DNA of 64,000 nt from Cytobacillus oceanisediminis 2691 (GTDB lineage Bacteria; Bacillota; Bacilli; Bacillales; Cytobacillaceae), in NCBI RefSeq assembly GCF_007678455.1, contig NZ_VEEP01000005.1, forward strand, positions 208,631-272,630, given 5' to 3'. Under the pieces are notes generated by a model. The model was given only the letters and a program-made list of their open reading frames with translations, was not told the origin of the DNA and did no database searches. Shown piece by piece: positions 18,918 to 28,570 of the stretch; position 1 is the first letter of the stretch; each line of letters starts with the position of its first letter. A program made the translations under genes and the position numbers.

Positions 18918-19006
18918 GTAAAAAGTAACGCAGACAAAATCGTAATCGGGAGTGTGCCACTTTAGCATTTATTGCTTGTGCTTTTCCTGGAGCGGGAGTG
19001 AGTGAA

Positions 19007-19609
19007 TTGAAAAAAAACAGGCCGAAGTATATGCAAATAATTGATGCAGCAGTCGTCGTTATCGCAGAAAACGGCTATCACCAGGCGCAAGTGTCTAAAA
19101 TAGCGAAGCAGGCTGGAGTGGCTGACGGGACCATTTATTTGTATTTCAAGAATAAAGAAGACATACTGATTTCTCTGTTCCAGGAGAAGATGGGTTACTT
19201 CGTAGAAAATATCGAAGAAAAAATTGCAGGAAAAAAGACAGCAACAGAGAAATTATACATGTTGGTCGAAACGCATTTCAAAATGCTTTCCCAGGACCGG
19301 CATCTTGCAATTGTGACCCAGCTGGAGCTAAGGCAGTCGAATAAGGACCTCCGTCATAAAATCAACGAGGTGCTGAAAGGCTACTTAATGCTGATCGACA
19401 AAATCATTTTGGAAGGCATAGAGAATGGAGAGTTTTCAGGCTCCCTGGATTTGCGTCTTGCTAGGCAGATGATTTTTGGTACGGTGGATGAAACTGTGAC
19501 TTCATGGGTAATGAATGAACAGAAATACAATCTGCCAGACCTGGCTGAAGCGGTACACCAGCTGCTGATCAACGGCTGCGGTTACCACGGTGCCAAACCG
19601 GTCCTTTAA
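19007..19609 (+). CDS. fadR: TetR-family fatty acid degradation repressor FadR
   Basis: This 200-residue repressor has an N-terminal TetR helix-turn-helix (about 8-54, ending VADGTIYLYFKNKEDIL) and a C-terminal acyl-CoA-binding domain. Its sequence closely follows B. subtilis FadR, including RPKYMQIIDAAV and ARQMIFGTVDETVTSWVM. The frame opens at GTG 18998, but GGGAGTGAG precedes TTG 19007, which matches the B. subtilis N-terminus, so I chose TTG. A FadR-type operator overlaps its own promoter and another lies at ysmA (43020). Confidence 0.95.
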   Translation: MKKNRPKYMQIIDAAVVVIAENGYHQAQVSKIAKQAGVADGTIYLYFKNKEDILISLFQEKMGYFVENIEEKIAGKKTATEKLYMLVETHFKMLSQDRHLAIVTQLELRQSNKDLRHKINEVLKGYLMLIDKIILEGIENGEFSGSLDLRLARQMIFGTVDETVTSWVMNEQKYNLPDLAEAVHQLLINGCGYHGAKPVL

Positions 19610-19731
19610 TCAAGTCCTTTCCATCTTCCTGTTTATCAGGTCTTATGGAAACGGTACGTAAAAAGGCATGTATCGCACATGGGGCCCATCCCTTGTGCGA
19701 AACCTGTCTTAATGTAAAAGGAGGGGAAAAT

Positions 19732-20505
19732 GTGGAGTATCTTAAATGGTCTACGGAGGACAGGATTGCAACAATTACGATTGCCCGTCCGCCAGCGAAT
19801 GCCCTTGCTTCAGGACTGCTAAAGGAAATATCGGCAGTGCTTGATGAAATCGAGGGAAATGAAGAAGTCAGGGTCATCCTGATCCATGGTGAAGGGAGAT
19901 TCTTCTCTGCAGGAGCAGATATCAAGGAATTCACCACAATCAAAACCGGTGAAGACTTTGGGAAGCTCGCAGAGTATGGACAAGATCTTTTTGAGCGCAT
20001 GGAATACTTTCCGAAGCCGATTATCGCAGCTATCCATGGTGCTGCACTGGGTGGAGGACTGGAGCTTGCAATGGCTTGCCACTTCAGGCTTGTCGCAGAA
20101 AATGCTAAATTAGGATTGCCCGAATTGCAGCTCGGATTGGTTCCTGGATTTGCAGGGAGCCAGCGTCTTCCAAGATATGTTGGTGTTGCCAGAGCAGCGG
20201 AAATGCTGTTCACAAGCGATCCGATCACAGGGGTGGAAGCAGTACAATACGGCCTCGCCAACCACGCCTACCCAGAAGAGGAATTGCTTGAAAACGCATA
20301 CAAGCTGGCCGGCAAGATTGCGAAGAAGAGTCCTGTATCCATTGGGGCAGCTATCAAACTCTTAAACTATACGAAGCATGAAGCCTTTTACAAAGGGGTC
20401 AAAGATGAGGCGAAACTCTTCGGCGATGTCTTCCTGTCAGAGGATGGCCAGGAAGGAATCAAGGCATTCCTTGAAAAAAGACAGCCGGAGTTTAAAGGCA
20501 GATAA
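19732..20505 (+). CDS. fadB: Enoyl-CoA hydratase (beta-oxidation)
   Basis: This 257-residue crotonase-fold enzyme hydrates trans-2-enoyl-CoA in fatty-acid oxidation. The oxyanion-hole segments FFSAGADIKEF and HGAALGGGLELAMA are present, as is GLPELQLGLVPGFAGSQRLPR with the catalytic Glu pair region. The frame extends upstream to 19645, but GTG 19732 lies six bases after AGGAGGGG and gives the family length. It lies 122 bp after fadR, probably on the same FadR-controlled transcript. Confidence 0.93.
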   Translation: MEYLKWSTEDRIATITIARPPANALASGLLKEISAVLDEIEGNEEVRVILIHGEGRFFSAGADIKEFTTIKTGEDFGKLAEYGQDLFERMEYFPKPIIAAIHGAALGGGLELAMACHFRLVAENAKLGLPELQLGLVPGFAGSQRLPRYVGVARAAEMLFTSDPITGVEAVQYGLANHAYPEEELLENAYKLAGKIAKKSPVSIGAAIKLLNYTKHEAFYKGVKDEAKLFGDVFLSEDGQEGIKAFLEKRQPEFKGR

Positions 20506-20592
20506 GCAAACTTTTAGCATCAAAATTTTTTGTTATAAATTTTTCTAATCTTTAGAACAGCTAAAATGTTTGAATACTTAGGAGGGGAACAA

Positions 20593-21366
20593 ATGAATAT
20601 TTACGTTCTAATGAAGAGGACATTCGATACAGAAGAAAAAATCACGCTCTCAAACGGCAAAATCAATGAAGATGGTGCGGAATTCATCATCAACCCTTAC
20701 GATGAATATGCAATCGAAGAAGCTATCCAGGTCAGGGATGCCCATGGCGGAGAAGTAACAGTTGTTTCTGTCGGAAACGAGGAAGCAGAGAAGCAGCTTC
20801 GTACAGCCCTGGCAATGGGGGCGGATAAAGCAGTATTGATCAATATCGAAGATGACATAGAAGACGGAGACCAGTTCACAACTTCAAAAATCCTTGCTGA
20901 ATACCTGAAGGATAAAGAAGCCGACTTGATCCTTGGCGGAAATGTCGCAATCGATGGCGGATCCGGACAGGTAGGACCACGAGTTGCTGAACAACTTGGT
21001 ATGCCTTATGTAACGACCATTACTAAACTGGAAATCAACGGAACTACTGCTACAATCACTAGAGACGTAGAAGGGGATTCTGAAGTCATTGAGACAAGCC
21101 TGCCGGTTCTTGTAACAGCGCAGCAGGGCTTGAACGAGCCGCGTTATCCATCTCTTCCGGGAATCATGAAAGCGAAGAAGAAGCCTCTTGAAGAGCTAGA
21201 ACTTGATGATCTTGATCTTGATGAAGACGATGTGGAAGCTAAGACGAAAACAATCGAAATTTATCTTCCTCCGCAAAAAGAGGCAGGAAAAGTCCTTCAA
21301 GGTGAGTTAGCCGACCAGGTTAAGGAACTTGTCAGCCTGCTTCACACAGAAGCAAAAGTCGTTTAA
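20593..21366 (+). CDS. etfB: Electron transfer flavoprotein beta subunit
   Basis: This 257-residue beta subunit of ETF accepts electrons from acyl-CoA dehydrogenases. The adenine-nucleotide-binding pattern DLILGGNVAIDGGSGQVGPRVAEQLG and the recognition-loop region EPRYPSLPGIMKAKKKPL are typical. The start is ATG 20593 after AGGAGGGG; the frame upstream to 20566 lacks a site. It is paired with etfA 38 bp downstream and completes the fatty-acid oxidation cluster. Confidence 0.95.
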   Translation: MNIYVLMKRTFDTEEKITLSNGKINEDGAEFIINPYDEYAIEEAIQVRDAHGGEVTVVSVGNEEAEKQLRTALAMGADKAVLINIEDDIEDGDQFTTSKILAEYLKDKEADLILGGNVAIDGGSGQVGPRVAEQLGMPYVTTITKLEINGTTATITRDVEGDSEVIETSLPVLVTAQQGLNEPRYPSLPGIMKAKKKPLEELELDDLDLDEDDVEAKTKTIEIYLPPQKEAGKVLQGELADQVKELVSLLHTEAKVV

Positions 21367-21404
21367 GACATATAGGAAGAATAAATACGCAGGAGGTAAA
21401 TCAA

Positions 21405-22382
21405 ATGGCGAGAAAAGTATTAGTATTGGGAGAAGCGCGTGACGGACAGCTTAGGAATGTTTCTTTTGAAGCGATCGCGGCTGGAAAAACAGTTGCTGAG
21501 GGCGGAGAAGTAGTTGGAGTCTTGCTTGGCGAATCTGTAAGTTCATTAGGCAATGACCTATATCAATATGGTGCCGACAAAGTTGTGGCTGTAGAAGATG
21601 CCAAACTGGCACAATATACACCAGACGGGTTTTCACAGGCATTGATGGCTGTCATCGAGCAGGAAAATCCTGAAGGCATCATTTTCGGACATACATCCCT
21701 TGGAAAAGACCTTGCACCGAAAATCGCAAGCAAACTGGGCTCAGGACTCATTTCAGATGCGGTAGCGGTAGAGGAAGCGGGAGGCAATCTTGTATTCACT
21801 CGCCCAATCTATTCAGGTAAGGCTTTTGAAAAGAAGATTGTCACTGATGGATTATTGTTTGCTACAATCCGTCCAAACAATATTGCTCCTTTGGAAAAAG
21901 ATGCAGGCAAATCCGGTGAAGTATCAACTGTTTCAGCAGAAATCAAGGATTTAAGAACAATCATCAAGGATGTTGTCCGCAAAGCAACTGAAGGCGTAGA
22001 CCTGTCAGAAGCAAAGGTCGTTGTAGCTGGAGGACGCGGTGTCAAGAGTGAAGATGGCTTCGAACCTCTCAAGGAACTGGCAGACGTCCTTGGCGGAGCG
22101 GTTGGCGCTTCCCGCGGTGCATGTGACGCTGACTATTGTGACTATTCACTTCAGATTGGCCAGACAGGCAAGGTTGTAACACCAGACTTATATATCGCTG
22201 CTGGTATCTCTGGAGCAATCCAGCACCTTGCAGGTATGTCAAACTCCAAAGTCATCGTAGCGATCAATAAAGATCCGGAAGCAAATATCTTTAAAGTGGC
22301 AGACTACGGAATCGTTGGTGACTTATTCGAGGTCGTTCCAATGCTTACTGAAGAGTTCAAAAAACTCAAAGTCAATGCTTAA
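21405..22382 (+). CDS. etfA: Electron transfer flavoprotein alpha subunit
   Basis: This 325-residue subunit carries the FAD. Its C-terminal domain (about 200-325) has [45 protein letters not shown] and [11 protein letters not shown], the usual FAD-binding signature. The start is ATG 21405 after AGGAGG. With EtfB it passes electrons from acyl-CoA dehydrogenases to the quinone pool. A strong terminator follows, ending the cluster. Confidence 0.96.
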   Translation: MARKVLVLGEARDGQLRNVSFEAIAAGKTVAEGGEVVGVLLGESVSSLGNDLYQYGADKVVAVEDAKLAQYTPDGFSQALMAVIEQENPEGIIFGHTSLGKDLAPKIASKLGSGLISDAVAVEEAGGNLVFTRPIYSGKAFEKKIVTDGLLFATIRPNNIAPLEKDAGKSGEVSTVSAEIKDLRTIIKDVVRKATEGVDLSEAKVVVAGGRGVKSEDGFEPLKELADVLGGAVGASRGACDADYCDYSLQIGQTGKVVTPDLYIAAGISGAIQHLAGMSNSKVIVAINKDPEANIFKVADYGIVGDLFEVVPMLTEEFKKLKVNA

Positions 22383-22395
22383 AATAATACATTAA

Positions 22396-22423
22396 AACGG
22401 ACGTGAACAGCGTCCGTTTTTTC
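22396..22423 (+). terminator. Terminator of etfBA
   Basis: AACGGACG pairs with CGTCCGTT over TGAACAG, followed by six Ts. Confidence 0.93.
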
Positions 22424-22543
22424 ATTTTTTAAAGAATATTCAAATGCAAAGAGGGTAAATTACAACAAGAGCATATAGATAGCATCAATTGGTAAACGAT
22501 GATATACTGACGATATTATCCAGATTTTTTAGGAGGCATTCAA

Positions 22544-22858
22544 ATGGCTATTACACATGCTACTGACGCAACTTTTGCTAACGAAACAGGATCAGGCCTA
22601 GTGCTTGTTGATTTTTGGGCACCATGGTGCGGCCCTTGTAAGATGATCGCTCCTGTGCTTGAAGAATTAGATTCAGAAATGGGCGACAAAGTGAAAATCG
22701 TGAAGCTTGATGTGGATGACAACCAGGAAACTGCAGCACAATACGGCATCATGAGCATTCCGACATTGCTTGTCCTTAAAGATGGACAGCCGGTTGATAA
22801 AGTAATCGGTTTCCAGCCAAAAGAAGCACTTGCAGGACGTCTTCAGCAGCATATCTAA
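22544..22858 (+). CDS. trxA: Thioredoxin
   Basis: This 104-residue disulfide reductase has the active site WCGPC (C29 and C32) and the cis-Pro in MSIPT. It supplies reducing power to ribonucleotide reductase, methionine sulfoxide reductases and others. The start is ATG 22544 after AGGAGG. It is the last conserved-order gene before the accessory block; in B. subtilis the next gene is uvrC. Confidence 0.98.
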   Translation: MAITHATDATFANETGSGLVLVDFWAPWCGPCKMIAPVLEELDSEMGDKVKIVKLDVDDNQETAAQYGIMSIPTLLVLKDGQPVDKVIGFQPKEALAGRLQQHI

Positions 22859-22869
22859 TCAACTAGCAA

Positions 22870-22910
22870 CAAAAAAATCCCGCCATCTCATTGATGGCGG
22901 GATTTTTTTG
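22870..22910 (+). terminator. Terminator of trxA
   Basis: AAAAAATCCCGCCATC pairs with GATGGCGGGATTTTTT around a short loop; very strong. Confidence 0.97.
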
Positions 22911-22998
22911 CGTTGATGAAGATTCATCAGAAATTCTAACAATAGGGCATGATAATTTCAATGTTCATTAGTTTGTCAAAGTTTTCTCACAAAGTTCG

Positions 22999-23055
22999 TT
23001 GACAGTGAAAATCATTCTCGATTATAATAACAACTGTGATTGAAAATCATTATCA
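22999..23055 (+). promoter_or_regulatory. Fur-controlled promoter of the helical-repeat lipoprotein gene
   Basis: TTGACA (22999) and TATAAT (23023) are 18 bp apart. TGAAAATCATTCTCG (23006-23020) fills the spacer and TGAAAATCATTATCA (23041-23055) lies downstream. The second matches the 7-1-7 Fur motif TGATAATNATTATCA with one mismatch, the first with three. Two Fur dimers over one promoter predict strong repression in iron-replete cells. Confidence 0.85.
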
Positions 23056-23091
23056 TTTAAAAAAGAAATTATCAATTGGGGGCATACAATC

Positions 23092-24285
23092 ATGAAAAAA
23101 CGAGATCTTAAAATAGTTTTTGCTAGTTTCATAATGGCGAGTGCTGTATTGGCTGGATGTGGCGCGGATAAAGATACAGCTTCAAAGCCTGAGGATAAAA
23201 AGCAAGAAGAAACCGTAAAAAAGGAAGAAACGACAGAAGCTGAAGAAGCGGAAACAGAAGTCGAGTATGGTGATGTATATAAGGAAGCTGTCACCGAGCT
23301 TGAAAAAGCCAAGGAAAACAAGGATGTCGACTTTGATAAAGTAACAAAGCTTTATAACGAAAATCTTCAAAGCCTAGTCCAGAAGAGAGATCAGGAATTT
23401 GAAGATACAGTTGACCAGCACATCACGACAGCATTACAGGCTGGAAAAGATGGTTCAATGGATAAGGTAGTTGTTAAACAAATTTTCGATAAGCTTATGC
23501 AAAAAGTATTTTATACTACGATGAAACATGAATTTATCGAAGTGGCTGAAAACTGGGATGATAAAGAAGCAGTGAAGGAAGAAATTGAAGAGGCAAAAGA
23601 ATTTTACGCAATCATTGAAGGTACAGTCCAAAAACGCGATGATGCTAATGGCACGAACATGAAGGATGCAATTTCCGGCGGGTTCGCTGAAATGGAAAAG
23701 GCTGTTGAGGCAGATGACCAATTAGCATTCAAGCTTGGACAACAAGTTGTCGATAAAACGTTAATGAAGACATTCTACCTTGCAACTGCTGCAGTTCCAA
23801 ATGGTTATGCTACTAAAGCCGCAAATGAGGCAAAAGAAGATGCCGAAGCGGCTAAAGTTGAACAGGCAGAAGGATGGGCCTTCTACCAGTCAATTGCTAG
23901 CTACCTTGTAAAGAACGCACCGGAAGAAGCAGAGATTATTGAAAAACAGTTCAACCTGGAAACTGATGTGAAGACGATTGACCCGGCAGCTGTAAATAAT
24001 GCTGCAGTCAGAGGTTTTGCGAAAATTGCTCTCCATGAATTAGAAGAAAGCGAAGAGAACTGGGGCGAGGATAAAGGGGTAATCACAGCTCTTGAAGGCG
24101 CTCTGTTCACTGACCTTATTGGTGAAGACATTAAGCGCCTGGTCGGTGAAGAGGTATATGCTTCACTTTCAGAGAACGCCCAAAAATATTACGAAGCTGC
24201 CAAAGCAAAAGATAAAGAAAATGGAGAAGTTTTGAGGAAAGAAGTAGAAGCAGCTCTTCAGACTGTAATCGATTCAGCAAAATAA
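23092..24285 (+). CDS. Fur-regulated lipoprotein with tandem helical repeats, candidate iron-uptake component
   Basis: This 397-residue protein has a lipoprotein signal ending LAGC (C23), then a charged linker (24-58), then an all-helical region. Tandem modules of about 85 residues are visible. VQKRD occurs at 96-100 and 178-183, and DKLMQKVFY (133-141) is matched by DKTLMKTFY (221-229). A more diverged third module follows (about 250-345). It should be anchored on the outer face of the membrane. The Fur boxes upstream imply an iron role. The helical module resembles that in the protein at 28571, which precedes an FTR1 permease. I do not recognise a named family; it lacks an obvious EfeO imelysin (HxxE) signature. 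Metal binding is inference. Confidence 0.75.
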   Translation: MKKRDLKIVFASFIMASAVLAGCGADKDTASKPEDKKQEETVKKEETTEAEEAETEVEYGDVYKEAVTELEKAKENKDVDFDKVTKLYNENLQSLVQKRDQEFEDTVDQHITTALQAGKDGSMDKVVVKQIFDKLMQKVFYTTMKHEFIEVAENWDDKEAVKEEIEEAKEFYAIIEGTVQKRDDANGTNMKDAISGGFAEMEKAVEADDQLAFKLGQQVVDKTLMKTFYLATAAVPNGYATKAANEAKEDAEAAKVEQAEGWAFYQSIASYLVKNAPEEAEIIEKQFNLETDVKTIDPAAVNNAAVRGFAKIALHELEESEENWGEDKGVITALEGALFTDLIGEDIKRLVGEEVYASLSENAQKYYEAAKAKDKENGEVLRKEVEAALQTVIDSAK

Positions 24286-24298
24286 TGCTTGCCGGAAG

Positions 24299-24325
24299 AA
24301 CCTTGTACCCTGACAAGGTTTTTCC
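24299..24325 (+). terminator. Terminator of the helical-repeat lipoprotein gene
   Basis: AACCTTGT pairs with ACAAGGTT over ACCCTG, followed by TTTCCTTTTT. Confidence 0.88.
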
Positions 24326-24328
24326 TTT

Positions 24329-24357
24329 TTTACTCTGCTTCTAAATTTCTCTATAAT
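24329..24357 (+). promoter_or_regulatory. Promoter of glycolipid-type operon
   Basis: TTTACT (24329) and TATAAT (24352) are 17 bp apart. The transcript would start near 24365, which rules out the ATG at 24363 as a start codon. Confidence 0.6.
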
Positions 24358-24395
24358 ATAGAATGGCAGAGACAATCGTGACTGAGGTGTATTCT

Positions 24396-25349
24396 TTGAA
24401 AATAATCGTTACAGGCGGTGCCGGTTTCATCGGCTGCCACCTATCAAGAAAGTTAGTGGAAGAAGGCAATGAGGTACTGGTCATAGATGCAATCCATCCT
24501 TATTACTCAAAAAAAAGGAAATTGGACCAGCTGGATTACATTGGAGAAGCGGGACCGTATCGATTTGAGGAAAAGAACCTCCTGGATGATGAGGAGGATA
24601 TCCGGAGAATTTTCCTTGAATTTCAGGCAGACTGTGTAGTTCACCTGGCAGCATTGCCTGGAGTCAGCTACTCACTTGAAGCCCCCGGGCAATATGTCGA
24701 TTATGATGTAAAAGCGACCGTCAACGTCCTGAAGTTCTCCGGCGAGTCGAATGTAAAGAAGGTCATTTACGCTTCCTCATCTTCTGTATATGGAGAACAG
24801 GCGAATAAACCATTAACAGAAGCAATGGCAACTGGCAAAGTGATCTCACCCTACGCTGCAGCTAAATATGGTGCCGAATCCTTTTGCCATGCATTCGCTA
24901 GCATGTACAAGTATGATATGACAATCCTTAGGTTCTTTACAGTGTATGGTCCATGGGGCCGGCCAGATATGGCGATCACAAAGTTTATAGAAAGAATTTT
25001 GAACGGTGAAGAAATCACGGTTTATGGCAATGGGACATCACGTGATTATACTTACATAGATGATATAATTGAAGGGATTTATGCAGCAATCCATAAAGCG
25101 CGTGGAACGAATATTATGAATTTAGGATCTTCCTGCCCAGTTTCCATCGAGGAATTGATAGAGGCTATCGCAAAACATTTTCCAGATATGAAGATTCACC
25201 ATGCAGGGTTCAGGCAGGGGGATGTGACCTCGACTTGGGCTGATACCTCCAAAGCGAAGGAACTGCTGGGTTTCCAGGCCAAAATACCTTTCGATGAAGG
25301 GTTGGCCAGGACAGTGAAGTGGGCAGTTGATTACTATGGCAAGGAATAA
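24396..25349 (+). CDS. NAD-dependent nucleotide-sugar epimerase/dehydratase
   Basis: This 317-residue extended short-chain dehydrogenase has the Rossmann motif GGAGFIG (7-13). The catalytic SSSSVYG segment is followed by YAAAK (Y153, K157). The fold and motifs resemble UDP-glucose or UDP-glucuronate 4-epimerases; the exact sugar cannot be read. TTG 24396 follows GAGGTG and is preferred, because the longer frame's ATG at 24363 lies at or before the predicted transcript start. It overlaps the next gene by 14 bases and opens a four-gene operon. Confidence 0.88.
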   Translation: MKIIVTGGAGFIGCHLSRKLVEEGNEVLVIDAIHPYYSKKRKLDQLDYIGEAGPYRFEEKNLLDDEEDIRRIFLEFQADCVVHLAALPGVSYSLEAPGQYVDYDVKATVNVLKFSGESNVKKVIYASSSSVYGEQANKPLTEAMATGKVISPYAAAKYGAESFCHAFASMYKYDMTILRFFTVYGPWGRPDMAITKFIERILNGEEITVYGNGTSRDYTYIDDIIEGIYAAIHKARGTNIMNLGSSCPVSIEELIEAIAKHFPDMKIHHAGFRQGDVTSTWADTSKAKELLGFQAKIPFDEGLARTVKWAVDYYGKE

Positions 25350-26277
25350 GTCCTTACTTTTTAAAATCGTTGGAATGATTCTTGTAATCATTTTTGCAAT
25401 CTTTTCATTCAGGTACTTCCATATCGGCACATTGATAGACGAGAGCATCCATTTTTGGAGGTCAGGTTTTCTGTTTTGGGGTGCCGCATTTACATACCTC
25501 CTTGCTTTTCTAATCAGGGCCCTGGCATGGAAAATATATATTCCGAAACAAGTGAAGTACTTGAACTGTGTGCAGGCTATATTTTTAAGCTTATTCATCA
25601 ATCATATTACGCCTGTCAAAGCAGGGGATTTTTTTCGTGCGGGGTTCCTGGCCGCCAAGGAACAAGAATTGACCGGCGATGAATCCGCCAATTCCGTGAT
25701 TTTTATGCGGTTCCTCGATATAGTTACATTGGCATCCATTACCGGAGCAGGATTATTGATCTTAGGCAAAGATCTTGTCTTCAATCTCTCCTTGCCATTA
25801 TTGGCAGCTTTCGCGATTCTCGCTGTCATCGGAATTATGCTTCTAAACCGTTTTTTTTCTGGTTTTGTCCAAAAGCATCTGATAATGTTGAAGGATGCTT
25901 TGTCCCAAAAAAGGAGTCTCTATCTATTCCCATTGGTCATCATCAGTTGGGTATTGGAGAGCTTCGTCATCTGGAATGTCGCAAAGTCCATGGGGATCTC
26001 TTTTTCTTTCATTGAAGGCTTGTGGGTCAATTCCCTTACTGTTGGAGGCCAGGTTTTCCAAATTACACCTGGCGGAATATCAACGTATGAATCAGTTATG
26101 ACATCCGCTTTGGCCATTTTGGGGATTGGGACCAGGGAGGCCTATACAGCTTCCATTTTAAGCCATGGCTTTAAATTTGTTTTTTCATATTTTACTGGCC
26201 TGCTGTTATTGATTTCCTCTCCTGCATATTTTCGCAGGGAACTAAGGAATTTCAGGTCAGGGAGAAAGAAGGATTAA
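25336..26277 (+). CDS. UPF0104/LPG-synthase-TM family integral membrane protein (flippase-like)
   Basis: This 313-residue protein has about seven to eight hydrophobic helices. It carries the NHITPVKAGDFFRAGFL and TPGGISTYESV segments typical of the lysylphosphatidylglycerol-synthase transmembrane family (YbhN/UPF0104). Members lacking the cytoplasmic synthase domain, like this one, often accompany glycosyltransferases and are suspected lipid or glycolipid translocators. The start is ATG 25336, inside the end of the epimerase gene. No clear ribosome binding site is visible, suggesting translational coupling. Confidence 0.8.
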   Translation: MARNKSLLFKIVGMILVIIFAIFSFRYFHIGTLIDESIHFWRSGFLFWGAAFTYLLAFLIRALAWKIYIPKQVKYLNCVQAIFLSLFINHITPVKAGDFFRAGFLAAKEQELTGDESANSVIFMRFLDIVTLASITGAGLLILGKDLVFNLSLPLLAAFAILAVIGIMLLNRFFSGFVQKHLIMLKDALSQKRSLYLFPLVIISWVLESFVIWNVAKSMGISFSFIEGLWVNSLTVGGQVFQITPGGISTYESVMTSALAILGIGTREAYTASILSHGFKFVFSYFTGLLLLISSPAYFRRELRNFRSGRKKD

Positions 26278-26278
26278 A

Positions 26279-27754
26279 ATGAAAAGTGCATCTAAATTTG
26301 AAAAATTTGCGGCCCGAAGCTGGAATCTGCTTAATGAAGGGAAGCCATTCACGCCAATTTTCACGATTGGCACCATGGTATTATTCCACATCGGCGATTT
26401 GGGCAGCGCGGGAAGGTTCACAGAGTTCCTTTTCGCCCTGCTTACAGTCCTGCCGCTGTTTATCATGTATTTTATTTATGATTTTCCTTTGTTTTTGAGA
26501 AACTATCTATGGATTCCGTTTATCGTATTTATCGTTATTTGGCCTGATCTTAACTTAAGTTTGCTGCTGTTTGCAGCTGGCCTTTATTTTTTCTTTACCG
26601 TGTTTTTCTGGGGGACGTTTTATTACCACTTAAGAATTGGCACTTCCTGGCTGAACTTCACGAGATTTTGGAAGCTCGTTTTAAAGAACAGTGATTCGAC
26701 AAGCGGTAATGCCCAGGAGCAGCTTCCGAAGTTCTTGCTGCTGCTCTCCGTATGGGAATTGTCATATACCGCGATTTCTGGCGGCTCTGGTCTTCCCCTG
26801 GCGGATTTGGCGATCTTTTATGGCTTCATATTATTGTTTGCCTTTATTTTGCACAAATATTTATTCGACTGGAAACCAAAGGCTTATGAAACGTATACAA
26901 AGGATGAGGGGCCTGATGTTCCTCAAAATGGCCTGTCCGATAAGGTGATTGTCATCGTCATTGATGGAATGCGTAAGGAACGTTTTTACGAGGCGAATAC
27001 GCCTTTTCTCGACCAGTTAAAAGAGAATGGCACGGAATATCTGAATATGGAAACATTGTACCCTGCGAGAACCGTGGTGTGCTTCAGTTCAATGTTTACC
27101 GGTACCTATCCGTTTGAGCATGGCATAAAATCCAATATGGTCTATAAGCTTGGGGTCAATACGGAAACGATCTTTGACTCGCTGAGGAAAGTTGGCAAAA
27201 GGGGAAGACTGCTTGGCATAGCCCATCTGGTTGATGCAATGGGAAGCGATGTCGAGACCGTGACGGCTGTGATGCATAAGGATAAAGCTGACACTAATAT
27301 GCTCGCCAGGGCAAGAAAAATCATGGACGAGCAGGACCCTGACATGTTTGTCGTGCAAATGATTGGGACAGACCAGGTTGGACACAGCCGCGGAGTCCTC
27401 TATGATGATTATATTGAAAAAATCGAGGAAGCCGACGCACTGATTAAGGAGTTTGTTGAATGGCTCGAGGCAGAAGGAAAAATGGAGAACACTACGCTTG
27501 TCGTTTGTGCAGACCATGGGCAGGCTGACGGAATCGGGGGCCATGGCCACCTTGATGAAGGTGAAAGATTTGTTCCATTTTTCATGCATGGGCCGCATAT
27601 CAGGAAGGGAAATAAAGTCCAGGAAAAGCATAGCCTCGTCTCACTTGCTCCGACGATTTCCTATCTGATGGGAGCGCCGTATCCAGCAAGCAGCAGGGGC
27701 AAAGTCTTAATGGACGCAATCAAAGCAGAGAAGGAAGAGAATGAATTTGAATAA
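26279..27754 (+). CDS. Membrane-anchored alkaline-phosphatase-superfamily phosphodiesterase
   Basis: This 491-residue protein has about six N-terminal hydrophobic segments (24-200) and a C-terminal type I phosphodiesterase/phosphopentomutase-like domain (221-480). Superfamily metal and nucleophile residues are visible: D229 in VIDGMRKE, likely nucleophile T265 in PARTVVCFSSM, D365/H369 in GTDQVGHS, D412/H413 in ADHGQ, and H422/H424 in GGHGHLDE. It may add, remove or transfer a phospho-group on a surface lipid or glycan, but the substrate is unknown. It starts one base after the upstream stop and overlaps the next gene by 14 bases. Confidence 0.82.
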   Translation: MKSASKFEKFAARSWNLLNEGKPFTPIFTIGTMVLFHIGDLGSAGRFTEFLFALLTVLPLFIMYFIYDFPLFLRNYLWIPFIVFIVIWPDLNLSLLLFAAGLYFFFTVFFWGTFYYHLRIGTSWLNFTRFWKLVLKNSDSTSGNAQEQLPKFLLLLSVWELSYTAISGGSGLPLADLAIFYGFILLFAFILHKYLFDWKPKAYETYTKDEGPDVPQNGLSDKVIVIVIDGMRKERFYEANTPFLDQLKENGTEYLNMETLYPARTVVCFSSMFTGTYPFEHGIKSNMVYKLGVNTETIFDSLRKVGKRGRLLGIAHLVDAMGSDVETVTAVMHKDKADTNMLARARKIMDEQDPDMFVVQMIGTDQVGHSRGVLYDDYIEKIEEADALIKEFVEWLEAEGKMENTTLVVCADHGQADGIGGHGHLDEGERFVPFFMHGPHIRKGNKVQEKHSLVSLAPTISYLMGAPYPASSRGKVLMDAIKAEKEENEFE

Positions 27755-28520
27755 AGTGATCGTATTTTTACCGGCTTTTAATGAGGAAGAGTCAATAGCT
27801 GAAGTGATTGGCAATATACCGCGCAGTTTTGCCGGTGCTGCTCAGGTGGAAGTGCTGGTCATTGACGATGGATCTAACGATGGAACAGTTGCTGAAGCAA
27901 AAAAAGCAGGGGCAGACCATGTCATCAGCTTTGAAAAAAACCGCGGCCTGGGTGCCGCGGTCCGAAAGGGAATACAAGAGTGCTATAAGATGGGTGCAGA
28001 TGTCGGTGTAATGATTGATGCAGATGGAGAATATCCTGCATGGCAAATTCCTGATATCGTCAAACCAATCTTGAATGGCGAAGCAGATTATACAATGGGC
28101 TCAAGATTTATGGGCACAATAAAAGGAATGAAATTTCACCGCAGGATGGGGAATTATTTTTTCACATTTTTGCAAACCTTATTATTGAAAAAATGGCTTT
28201 ATGATGGACAATCTGGAATGAGGGCGTTTTCACGGCAGGTCCTCAAGCATGCGGAAATCATCCATGATTACAATTATGCGCAAGTATTGACACTGAACCT
28301 TGTCCGAAAAGGCTTCAGGGTGCTGGAGGTGCCAATCCAATACCGCGTGAGGACAACGGGCACATCCTTTATTTCGTTCAAAAAATATATGACGAATGTG
28401 GTGCCTGCCGTCTACCGGGAAATGTCCAGGCCGGTATCTAAACTTGCTGGAGAAGAGATTTTTCAACGTAAAGGCAGTAAAAAAAGTGACAAAAAGGTGA
28501 CGGTTATCAAATATGATTGA
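27741..28520 (+). CDS. GT2 glycosyltransferase, polyprenyl-phosphate sugar synthase-like
   Basis: This 259-residue protein has the GT-A fold. PAFNEEESI is followed by IDDGSNDGT (acidic pair D42, D43), KNRGLGAAVRKGI and the DAD motif (93-95). This resembles dolichyl-phosphate mannose synthase and bacterial undecaprenyl-phosphate glycosyltransferases. There is no C-terminal membrane pair. It likely moves a sugar from a nucleotide donor to a polyprenyl phosphate. It is the last gene of the operon; its stop codon overlaps the -35 of the following Fur-controlled promoter. Confidence 0.85.
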   Translation: MNLNKVIVFLPAFNEEESIAEVIGNIPRSFAGAAQVEVLVIDDGSNDGTVAEAKKAGADHVISFEKNRGLGAAVRKGIQECYKMGADVGVMIDADGEYPAWQIPDIVKPILNGEADYTMGSRFMGTIKGMKFHRRMGNYFFTFLQTLLLKKWLYDGQSGMRAFSRQVLKHAEIIHDYNYAQVLTLNLVRKGFRVLEVPIQYRVRTTGTSFISFKKYMTNVVPAVYREMSRPVSKLAGEEIFQRKGSKKSDKKVTVIKYD

Positions 28521-28545
28521 CATTCATAATGATAATCATTATCAT
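28517..28545 (+). promoter_or_regulatory. Fur box and promoter of helical protein-FTR1 operon
   Basis: TTGACA (28517) and TATCAT (28540) are 17 bp apart. CATAATGATAATCATTATC (28525-28543) matches the classic 19-bp Fur box GATAATGATAATCATTATC at 18 of 19 positions and covers the spacer and -10. Further ATTATCATT units follow to 28552. Confidence 0.93.
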
Positions 28546-28570
28546 TATCATTGTAGGAGGGAAACAACGA

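Noticed and set aside
28517..28570. N-terminal extension of the helical anchored protein (poly-Ile stretch)
   Set aside because: It is the translation of the Fur box and promoter; the real start ATG 28571 follows TAGGAGGG.
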